From positions 1 to 25,096 of the forward strand of contig JAHHQL010000024.1 of the NCBI GenBank assembly GCA_020026415.1: a stretch of 25,096 bases of DNA. The letters are read 5' to 3'. Both the position numbers and the translations under genes were made by a program. Shown here piece by piece: positions 1 through 6,994 of the stretch (positions within the stretch are counted from its first letter, which is position 1; every line of letters starts with the position of its first letter). This DNA comes from Alistipes sp. (GTDB lineage: Bacteria > Bacteroidota > Bacteroidia > Bacteroidales > Rikenellaceae). A model generated the notes under the pieces. That model searched no databases. It was not told the DNA's origin and was given only the letters and a program-made list of their open reading frames with translations.

Positions 1-48
1 GACACAAGGATTTTCAGTCCTTTGCTCTACCAACTGAGCTATGGCACC
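1..48 (-). tRNA. tRNA-Phe (GAA), 5' part only
   Basis: Read on the minus strand, the sequence begins GGTGCCATAGCTC at position 48. It continues through a D-arm (CAGTTGGTAGAGC) and an anticodon arm whose 5-bp stem AAGGA/TCCTT encloses the loop CTGAAAA. The anticodon is therefore GAA, phenylalanine. The variable loop begins GTGTC and the window ends there, so the T-arm and acceptor 3' strand lie outside. A matching promoter lies immediately upstream at 97-127. Confidence 0.93.
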
Positions 49-96
49 ATCGTTTCGTTAAGACTCGGAACAAGTGTTTTTCGTATTAACGTGGTG

Positions 97-127
97 CAAA
101 GATAGGGCTATTTTTTTAATCTGCAAA
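97..127 (-). promoter_or_regulatory. Bacteroidetes-type promoter of tRNA-Phe
   Basis: On the minus strand a TTTG (127-124) is followed after exactly 19 bp by TATCTTTG (104-97). This matches the Bacteroidetes primary sigma consensus TTTG, 19-21 bp, TANNTTTG. Transcription would start near position 90, about 40 nt before the tRNA 5' end. The element reads TATCTTTGCACC, the same wording as the promoter at the right edge of the window. Confidence 0.8.
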
Positions 128-901
128 AAAATCGTGAAAAAAATGCGAAAAAAATATTCGATATTTGAGATGCGACCGTGGGGACAGACCGTTGAAAATC
201 GATCTGGAAGTGGGTTATATAGATGTGTGACAGAGATTTGACAAGCGGAAAATCTGCCGGGGCAGTATCGGGTCGATGCGAAAAAGGGCGGCACGATTTT
301 TTTAGGCGGAGGACGGTATTGGATGACGGGCGGATTTTCTGCCGGGGCGGGCAAACGGGAAGAAAGTGATTCCGGGAACAAAAAAAACAAGGAGACGGGG
401 CGGATTAGGGGAAAACGCCAAGAAGGAAAGCGGATTTTGACGGAGACGATTGTTTCTTGCAGAGCGGCGGGGGCGGCGGTACAGATGCGGATAAAGTGAC
501 GGAAAAGAATCCGGGGGCGGAGTGAATCGGGAAAAGCCTTCGAAGACGATCGGGAGAAGGCGTTGGCCTGCGGAAAATAAAAAAACGGAGACCGGGCGGA
601 TGTGAGGGGCAAAATACCTATTTATAATAAATGAAATTTTTTTGTCGGGCAAAGCCGTTTTTCTCCTTCGAATCCCGATCTTGTATTGCTTGAAGGTTGA
701 TTTCCGGTCGAAACCCGTCTTCGAGTGGCGGCTAAACTCCTCATAATGTATGTTTTATCCCGATACTCGACATGTGAATTGCGATTTGTGTAAATTTACT
801 TACATTTCGTAATCAAATAGGAGTAATTTTTAATAATATGTAATCAGACCTTGCTTTTTATCCCAAAATGTATTTTGAGGGTGTATTTTTTTATAGATTC
901 A
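128..901. other. Long non-coding spacer, purine-rich on the plus strand
   Basis: I see no credible gene here. Open frames exist only on the minus strand, and their products are low-complexity Pro/Phe/Ser-rich strings with no start context or recognisable domain. From about 170 to 600 the plus strand is dominated by G and A, with recurring GGGCGGA and GGGGCGG words. From about 740 to 900 it becomes AT-rich. That part contains a 10-bp perfect palindrome GTAAATTTAC at 790-799, a possible but unproven operator for the susC promoter. Confidence 0.6.
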
Positions 902-933
902 TTTGGAAATAAGACCCGATACTTATATCTTTG
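902..933 (+). promoter_or_regulatory. Promoter of the susC/susD operon
   Basis: TTTG at 902-905 is followed after 20 bp by TATCTTTG at 926-933, an exact match to the Bacteroidetes primary-sigma promoter. Transcription should start near 940, giving a short AT-rich leader of about 34 nt before the ATG at 974. No Shine-Dalgarno is visible, as is usual in this phylum. Confidence 0.82.
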
Positions 934-973
934 TTGATGGACTTTTTATTTAAACACAATTAAATTAACGCTT

Positions 974-3900
974 ATGGTAAGAAAAATCGTACTATCGTTA
1001 GTTGCTGTTTTGAGTTTGTGCATGGTTGCACTGGCTCAGAATCGGCAGGTATCTGGTATAGTTCTTGGGGCTGACGGAAGTCCCATTACCGGTGCCACAA
1101 TCATGGTGGACGGAACGACCGTGGGTACATCGACCGATGTCGACGGACGTTTTGTCATTACTGCCCCGAAAAACTCAACGCTCGTTGTGTCTTTCTTGGG
1201 TTATGTAACTAAGAAGGTAGCTGTGAACGGCAAGACACAGCTCGAAATCGTCCTCGAAGAGGACTCGCAGAACATCGAAGAGGTAACCATTACCGCTTTC
1301 GGTGAGATTAAGAAGAAGGACTTTACCGGTTCTATCTCTTCGGTTTCTTCGAAGGATATCGGTAAGGCAACCGTTTCTTCGGTAGCCAACATGCTGACCG
1401 GTTCGGTTTCGGGTGTTACTTCTTTGAGCGGTTCGGGTCAGCCCGGTAAGGACTCGTTCCTGATGATCCGCGGAGAGGGTTCTATCCATGCCGGCAACGG
1501 CGCACTGATCGTTGTCGATGGTGTTCCCTACGGTTCGTCGCTTTCGACCCTGAACCCCGCCGATATCGAGTCGATCGTCGTTTCGAAGGATGCCGCCGCA
1601 AACGCCCTCTACGGTTCGCGTGCTGCCGGTGGTGTTATCTTCGTTAAACTGAAGAAGGGTGCCAAACAGCAGAAAGCCAACATCACGTTCGAGGCCAAGT
1701 GGGGCTGGAACGAACTGGGCTTCGACGAGCACCCCGTTATGACCAATCCGGGTGACTACTACGAGTATGCTTACAACTCGATCTACAACGGTTTGGCTTC
1801 GCAGGCCACTCCGGGTACCACCCACGAGGCTCTGGCCAACGCCGCTTACAACGACATGTTCAAGCAGTTGGGTAACTACATGACCTACAAACTGCCCGCA
1901 GGTGAGAAACTGATCGACTTCACGACCGGTCACCTGAACCCCAATGCTCAGTTGCTCTATCACGACAACTACAAAGACGAGTTCTTTGGAAAGTCGTTCC
2001 GTCAGGAGTATTCGTTGAGCATCAGCGGCGGTAACGAGAACATGGATTACTTTGTATCGTCGAGTTTCTTGGATGATCCTTCGTACGTTATCAAGTCGTC
2101 GTTCAAGCGTTATTCGGGTCGTGCCGCTTTCAACGCACAGGCTACCAAATGGATGCGAATCGGTGCGAACTTCAACTATTCGCGTCGTGATGTAGATGCT
2201 CCGGGTGACTACAACGGTAAGACGAACGTCGGCAACGCCTTCTTGTGGACCAACTGGCTGGCTCCTTACATTCCTTTCTACGCTTATGACCTCGACGGTA
2301 ATCGTCGTCTGAACCCCGACGGCACGTTCATGCTGGAGAATGGTGCAGGTTCGACCTTGTCGCCCTTCGGTCCTACGTCTTCGACCATCCACTCGGTGAT
2401 TTCGCGTGGTGTGAGTCCTATGGATGTTATCAAGCGTGATGTGAACAATGTTGTCATTGATGACGTTTTGGTCAGCACCTATGCCGACATCACCTTCCTG
2501 AAGGACTTCAAGTTCACCTTCAACTTCACGATGCAGAACATCCGCAACATGAAGACCATGTTGAAGAACAACGAGTACGGTCAGTTCGCCGAGCCCGAAT
2601 ATAACGGTGTCATCAACAAATCGCAGAGTTCGGGTCTTCGTCTGACTACGCAGCAGATGTTGAACTACCACAAACTCATCGCCGAGAAGCACGATTTGAA
2701 CGTATTGGTCGGTCACGAGTACTCGAAGGATGATACCAACGGTATCGCCGCTTCGAACAAGAACATGTTCTATCCGGGCATTCCCGAATTGGACAACGCC
2801 ATCACGCCTAACGGCCCTGCCGGATCTTCGAGAAGCCGCTCGGCATCGGAAGGTTACTTCTCGCGTGTGAACTACGCTTATGACGGTCGTTACAACGTAT
2901 CGTTCTCGTATCGTTACGATGGTTCGTCGTCGTACAAGTACAACCGCTGGGGTCACTTCTGGTCGGTCGGCGGTGCTTGGAATGCTGATCAGGAAGAGTT
3001 CATGAAGAGCCAGAAATGGATCAACTCGTTGAAGGTTCGTGCCAACTACGGTGTCACCGGTCACGAGTACGGTTCGTATGCTTACACCACCATGTGGGGT
3101 ATCCGCGACGTAAACGGTCAGATCGCTCTGGGTAAGGGTGCTCCGGGTTACCGCGACCTGACTTGGGAGCGTGTTTATCAGTTCGACCTCGGTGTTGATT
3201 TCCGCTTCTGGAACCGCTTCACCGGTACCTTGGACTTCTACACCCGTCGTACGCACGACCTGATCTGGAAGCGTCCTACCGCTCCTTCGACCGGTCTTTC
3301 GTCGCGTCTGGAGAACGTCGGTGTCATGGGCAACAATGGTTTCGAGTTCGAGTTGGGTGTCGATATCATCAAGACTCAGAACGTATATTGGAACGTGGCT
3401 ATTAACGGTGCAACCGTCAGCACGAAACTGCTTGAGTTCCCCGCCGATATTGCTACCGATCCCCGTCTGAACGGTAACTTCGTCGATGGTCCTTACCTGC
3501 GTGGTAAAGGCAAACCCTACCGTAACTGGTACTTGCAGAAGTTTGCAGGTGTTGATCCCCAGACCGGTCGCGAGACTTTCTGGAAGACCGTAACCGAGGA
3601 CATCCTCGATGCAAACAACAACGTAATCGGTTCGCGTGTGATCGGTAACGAGCGTACCTTCAATTTCCAGGAGGCTTCCTACTATGAAATCGGCGATCAG
3701 ATGCCCGATCTGACCGGTGGTCTTCGCACCTCGTTCCGTTGGAAGGGTCTGGACTTCATGTTGGTTTGCGCATACCAGATCGGTGGTATGCAACTCGATA
3801 ATGCAGCTACCGAGTATTACAGCCCCGGCCGTTTCGGTTTCAACGTATCGAAAGATCTTGCCCGCAACACGTGGACTCCTGAGAATCCTAACGCTACCTT

Positions 3901-4186
3901 CCCGAAGGCCGCTTCGAACGTAGAGTGGAACTTCCGTGCCACCGACGCCATGTTGCGCGATGCTTCGTACTTCTTCCTGAAGACCGTCAATGTCGGTTAT
4001 ACGCTGCCTCAGAAGTGGACTCGCAAGTTCCACGTTGAATCGCTCCGCGTATTCTTCTCGGGTGACAACCTCTGGATGAAGTCTGTTTACGATGGTTTCG
4101 ATCCTCGTATGAACGGTGGTTCTTCGGAGTTGCTGGCCTTCCGTCAGCCCCGAACCTTCACTTTTGGTGTAACTCTTAATTTATAA
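974..4186 (+). CDS. SusC/RagA-family TonB-linked outer membrane transporter
   Basis: This 1070-residue protein is an outer-membrane TonB-dependent transporter of the SusC type, which imports glycans or other nutrients together with a SusD lipoprotein. A signal peptide covers residues 1-21 (ending ALAQ). It is followed by a carboxypeptidase-regulatory-like beta-sandwich (about 24-95) and a TonB-box-like segment (EEVTITAFGEIKKKDFTGS). A plug domain to about residue 230 includes LIVVDGVPYG and the family signature DAAANALYGSRAAGGVIFVK. The rest is the beta-barrel, ending in an aromatic/hydrophobic C-terminus (FTFGVTLNL). The start is supported by the promoter at 902-933. The susD partner begins 19 bp downstream. 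Codon choice is strongly biased, suggesting high expression. No carbohydrate-active enzyme or regulator is adjacent, so the substrate cannot be inferred. Confidence 0.95.
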   Translation: MVRKIVLSLVAVLSLCMVALAQNRQVSGIVLGADGSPITGATIMVDGTTVGTSTDVDGRFVITAPKNSTLVVSFLGYVTKKVAVNGKTQLEIVLEEDSQNIEEVTITAFGEIKKKDFTGSISSVSSKDIGKATVSSVANMLTGSVSGVTSLSGSGQPGKDSFLMIRGEGSIHAGNGALIVVDGVPYGSSLSTLNPADIESIVVSKDAAANALYGSRAAGGVIFVKLKKGAKQQKANITFEAKWGWNELGFDEHPVMTNPGDYYEYAYNSIYNGLASQATPGTTHEALANAAYNDMFKQLGNYMTYKLPAGEKLIDFTTGHLNPNAQLLYHDNYKDEFFGKSFRQEYSLSISGGNENMDYFVSSSFLDDPSYVIKSSFKRYSGRAAFNAQATKWMRIGANFNYSRRDVDAPGDYNGKTNVGNAFLWTNWLAPYIPFYAYDLDGNRRLNPDGTFMLENGAGSTLSPFGPTSSTIHSVISRGVSPMDVIKRDVNNVVIDDVLVSTYADITFLKDFKFTFNFTMQNIRNMKTMLKNNEYGQFAEPEYNGVINKSQSSGLRLTTQQMLNYHKLIAEKHDLNVLVGHEYSKDDTNGIAASNKNMFYPGIPELDNAITPNGPAGSSRSRSASEGYFSRVNYAYDGRYNVSFSYRYDGSSSYKYNRWGHFWSVGGAWNADQEEFMKSQKWINSLKVRANYGVTGHEYGSYAYTTMWGIRDVNGQIALGKGAPGYRDLTWERVYQFDLGVDFRFWNRFTGTLDFYTRRTHDLIWKRPTAPSTGLSSRLENVGVMGNNGFEFELGVDIIKTQNVYWNVAINGATVSTKLLEFPADIATDPRLNGNFVDGPYLRGKGKPYRNWYLQKFAGVDPQTGRETFWKTVTEDILDANNNVIGSRVIGNERTFNFQEASYYEIGDQMPDLTGGLRTSFRWKGLDFMLVCAYQIGGMQLDNAATEYYSPGRFGFNVSKDLARNTWTPENPNATFPKAASNVEWNFRATDAMLRDASYFFLKTVNVGYTLPQKWTRKFHVESLRVFFSGDNLWMKSVYDGFDPRMNGGSSELLAFRQPRTFTFGVTLNL

Positions 4187-4205
4187 TATTTAAACAGTTA
4201 CGAAT

Positions 4206-5714
4206 ATGAAAAGATTATTATTATATATTGCAACGGCAGTTTTGGCGTTCTCTTCGACGTCGTGTGAGCTTGACTTTGATCCTCAGGGAGGTAGCTACAC
4301 CGAAGAGATGATCCAAGAGATTGTCAAAAAAGATCCCGATAAAATCCTCGCTCCGTATGCCCAGAGTCTGGTAGGTGCCATGCACGGATACCAGAGGTGG
4401 AACTTCCCGATGGATTTGCAGGGTAACGACCTCGTTCTCTACAAGACGGATAACCACTACAAGAACGAGTACCAGTTCATCAACCTTCGTGGTGCAACCG
4501 ATGGTTTCGCAGCCGGTAAATGGTCGCTGTACTTCAGCATGGTTTACGAGGCTAACCAGATCCTTGCCACCATCCCGAAAATTGATGAGAACAAAGAAGG
4601 TCTTTCGAAGTCGGAAAATGCCGTTTTGGGCTACAAGGCCCTGGCATTGACGTTCCGCGGAATGGGTTACTATTACCTGATGACCCTGTTCCAGGACGAC
4701 TATATGCACGGTGGTAAAGACAAACCCGGTGTGCCCATCTACCTGATCGCAGGTGAGGCTGCCAAGGGCCGTGCCGCTTCGACGGAGGTTTACCAGCAGA
4801 TCATCACCGACTTGAAAGAGGCTGTTCGTCTCTACGAGAAATGTGGTTATGATCCCCGCGCTTCGGTTGAAGATATGGACCAGACCGTTTCGAACCTGAT
4901 TCTGGCTCGTGCTGCCGTAACTTGCGGCGAGTATGAGACTGCCATCGCTGCCGCCAAGGCTGTTATTGATGCCGGTTACGAACTGATGGGCGAGTCGGAG
5001 TACGTTACGACGATCTCGGCTAACGGTGAGTTGCAGGGCGGTAACGGCTTCCAGTCGCTGGATCAGAAAGAGACCATCATGGGTTATCGTTGGTCGAACA
5101 GCACCTCGCACGGTGTAGACGCATTCGCATCGTTCATGTCGTGCTGGGGTAACGGTTATGCAAGTGCTACCGGTGGTGCTTACTACACGGGTATTGACAA
5201 GCGTCTGTACGATCAGATTCCCAACTCGGACTATCGCAAGAAGAACTTCGTAGGTAAAGACGGTATCAAGGTTACTTACGACGGTAAGAACATTACGATC
5301 CCCGCTTACGTGAACACCAAGTTCGCTGTTCCCTCCTATCAGGTTGATGAGGTTTACTTCCGTGTATCGGAGGCTTACCTGTTGAAGGCCGAGGCTGAGG
5401 CTCGCAGTGGTAATGAAGCTGCCGCTCAAGAGACGTTGTACAACTTGATTTCGAAGCGTGATGCTTCGTACAAGAAGTCGTCGAAGACCGGTGCTGCCCT
5501 GCTTGAGGAGATCTTCGTGCAGATCCGCGTAGAGTTGTGGGGCGAGGGTCACGAGTACTACACCAACAAGCGTTTCGACGAGGGTGTAGATCGTACGGGT
5601 GACACCAACCACACCGACCATTCGGTACACCCTGCAGGTAAGTTCTTCACTTACATGATTCCGATCGAGGAGTTGCAGCGTAACCCGCACATCAACGAGA
5701 ACAATCCCATGTAA
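4206..5714 (+). CDS. SusD/RagB-family nutrient-binding outer membrane lipoprotein
   Basis: This 502-residue lipoprotein is the partner lid of the preceding SusC-like channel. A lipoprotein signal peptide ends with the lipobox Cys20 (SSTSC). SusD-type features follow: a helical TPR-like region with YKALALTFRGMGYYYLMTLFQDDY around residues 140-165, SNLILARAAVTCGEYETAIAAAKAVIDAGY around 230-260, and a C-terminal VYFRVSEAYLLKAEAEARSGNEAAAQETLYNLISKR typical of the SusD C-terminal fold. The two genes are separated by an AT-rich 19-bp spacer, so they are co-transcribed and probably form a stable complex. A strong terminator follows directly. The ligand is unknown. Confidence 0.94.
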   Translation: MKRLLLYIATAVLAFSSTSCELDFDPQGGSYTEEMIQEIVKKDPDKILAPYAQSLVGAMHGYQRWNFPMDLQGNDLVLYKTDNHYKNEYQFINLRGATDGFAAGKWSLYFSMVYEANQILATIPKIDENKEGLSKSENAVLGYKALALTFRGMGYYYLMTLFQDDYMHGGKDKPGVPIYLIAGEAAKGRAASTEVYQQIITDLKEAVRLYEKCGYDPRASVEDMDQTVSNLILARAAVTCGEYETAIAAAKAVIDAGYELMGESEYVTTISANGELQGGNGFQSLDQKETIMGYRWSNSTSHGVDAFASFMSCWGNGYASATGGAYYTGIDKRLYDQIPNSDYRKKNFVGKDGIKVTYDGKNITIPAYVNTKFAVPSYQVDEVYFRVSEAYLLKAEAEARSGNEAAAQETLYNLISKRDASYKKSSKTGAALLEEIFVQIRVELWGEGHEYYTNKRFDEGVDRTGDTNHTDHSVHPAGKFFTYMIPIEELQRNPHINENNPM

Positions 5715-5737
5715 TTTGAGGATTATTCCGAATATTG

Positions 5738-5769
5738 AGAGCGCGACCTTTGGGTCGCGCTCTTTTTTT
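5738..5769 (+). terminator. Rho-independent terminator of the susC/susD operon
   Basis: An 11-bp perfect GC-rich stem (5738-5748 with 5753-5763) closes a 4-nt TTTG loop and runs into an uninterrupted T-tract to 5769. It starts 24 nt after the susD stop codon. Confidence 0.93.
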
Positions 5770-6670
5770 GTACTTGGCGAAGGGAAAAAATGAGGGGCGG
5801 AGGGAAAATAGGCGCGGAATGGTGAAAAGGACTGTTTTGCGGAAGGGGGATTTGTGAAGAATTTTTTGCGGGGGCGAGAGAAGGGGCGAGAGGCTGGTGT
5901 TGCGCGGAGAGGGTGTAGGGGGAAGGGGCTGCTCTGAAGAGAGAGTATGGCGGATGGGGAAAGGGAGTAGAGAAAAGGGCGAGTTGCGAGAAGAGGGGCA
6001 TAATAGGTAGGGCGGGGGTGTCGGGAAGATGAATTTTGGGACGGAATATCGGGGAAAAGGAGGTGCTTGGAGGTGGGGGATTTCGGGAAAGGAAAGAATT
6101 TTGAATTTTGGATGCAGAGAGAGAGCCGTTGGAAGCAGGAAAACGAGAGCATGCAGACGGAGCGGGGTAACGGAGCGAAGCGGAATATCGGGAAGAAGGG
6201 AAATTTGGGCGGATTTCAGGAGCAATCGGGAAAAAATCTTGGGGAAGGCGTATTTTGAACATCGGAGAAGCGGGAACTTGATCTGTGGCGGGTGAAAAAT
6301 TTCGGGTCGGGGCAGTTCGGAATGAAAATATCCTTAAAAAGAATAAAGGTCGATTGTCGGGGACGGATTGAAACGGATTTGGAAGAAATCCTTTTAGTTT
6401 TGCGGTGTGATTTTTTTGAGGATGTTCGGGACGGTATTTCGGGAGGTGCAAACAGTCCTCCGGTACGGGCAGACGGGCAGGAAATCCGGGAAAAAAAGTG
6501 TCGGAAACGGAACTCCTTTTGTTCCCGACGGCGAATTTCCCCTTAAGCGGAATTTTTCCGGTGGCGGTGCAGTCCGAACCGGATCGTGCTTTAAGGCAGA
6601 CCTCCAAACGGTGCTGACCGCCTTACGTATTTATTATGTGTCGGTTACACGCGTTAAAACCGGCTCTGAA
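5770..6670. other. Long non-coding G/A-rich spacer
   Basis: I see no supportable gene in these 900 bases. The plus strand is strongly purine-biased, especially 5775-6290, with many GGGG and GGGA runs such as GGGTGTAGGGGGAAGGGG near 5910-5930. The open frames on either strand are composition artefacts: Gly/Arg/Lys-rich on plus, Pro/Ser/Phe-rich on minus. The stretch separates the susCD terminator from the promoter of the next operon at 6671. No insertion-sequence ends or tRNA are visible. Confidence 0.6.
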
Positions 6671-6703
6671 TTTGCAAACTTTGAATATTTTTTCGTATCT
6701 TTG
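6671..6703 (+). promoter_or_regulatory. Promoter of the nuclease/TonB receptor operon
   Basis: TTTG at 6671-6674 is followed after 21 bp by TATCTTTG at 6696-6703, matching the Bacteroidetes consensus. The predicted start near 6710 leaves an untranslated leader of about 285 nt before the ATG at 6995. No equally good promoter is visible inside the following five-gene block. Confidence 0.72.
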
Positions 6704-6709
6704 TTGTCC

Positions 6710-6994
6710 GCATATCAGCCTTTTGAGAATAGGACTGACAATCGGATCGAGATAATTTGAAGTGAAACTGCAAACGATTGATTATCAATAAATAGAATAT
6801 GAAAGACATCGTTTCCCGTTGCTTTTCGGTCTTAGTCGTGAAACTCTATTCGCAAGGATAAACTACCAAATCCCGGAAACGAGAGATGTTATTGAGCGTA
6901 TAATTCCCGACAAAACGGATTTGTCGGATGGGGAAATATCCCATAGTAAAGATATAATAAAACATTCAAACAAACTTTTTTTAAAACAAATTTT
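6710..6994 (+). promoter_or_regulatory. Structured leader with a possible leader peptide and two hairpins
   Basis: The untranslated stretch between the promoter and the first operon gene contains a 20-codon open frame at 6799-6861 (MKDIVSRCFSVLVVKLYSQG), preceded by an AT-rich start context like that of the real genes. It is followed by a hairpin with an 8-bp perfect stem CCGACAAA/TTTGTCGG (6907-6914 with 6920-6927, 5-nt loop). A second, smaller hairpin follows (ATGGG 6928-6932 with CCCAT 6940-6944). The layout would suit attenuation or RNA-based control. No known riboswitch class is recognised, and the small open frame could be chance. Confidence 0.35.

Noticed and set aside
58..652. Minus-strand open frames in the left spacer (184 and 116 codons)
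   Set aside because: They are Pro/Phe/Ser-rich low-complexity translations of a purine-rich tract and overlap the tRNA-Phe promoter. No start signal or homology is recognisable.
1175..4033. Long open frame on the minus strand opposite the susC-like gene (952 codons), with similar ones opposite other plus-strand genes (7031-10321, 13062-16964, 4221-6152)
   Set aside because: These frames mirror the codon bias of the real genes, which rarely use TTA, CTA and TCA, so stops are rare in the antisense frame. The products have no domains. The 13062-16964 frame spans two genes only because both lie in the same frame.
5723..6607. Minus-strand open frames (294 and 177 codons) and short plus-strand frames in the second spacer
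   Set aside because: They are composition artefacts of the G/A-rich tract. The minus frames also run across the susCD terminator.
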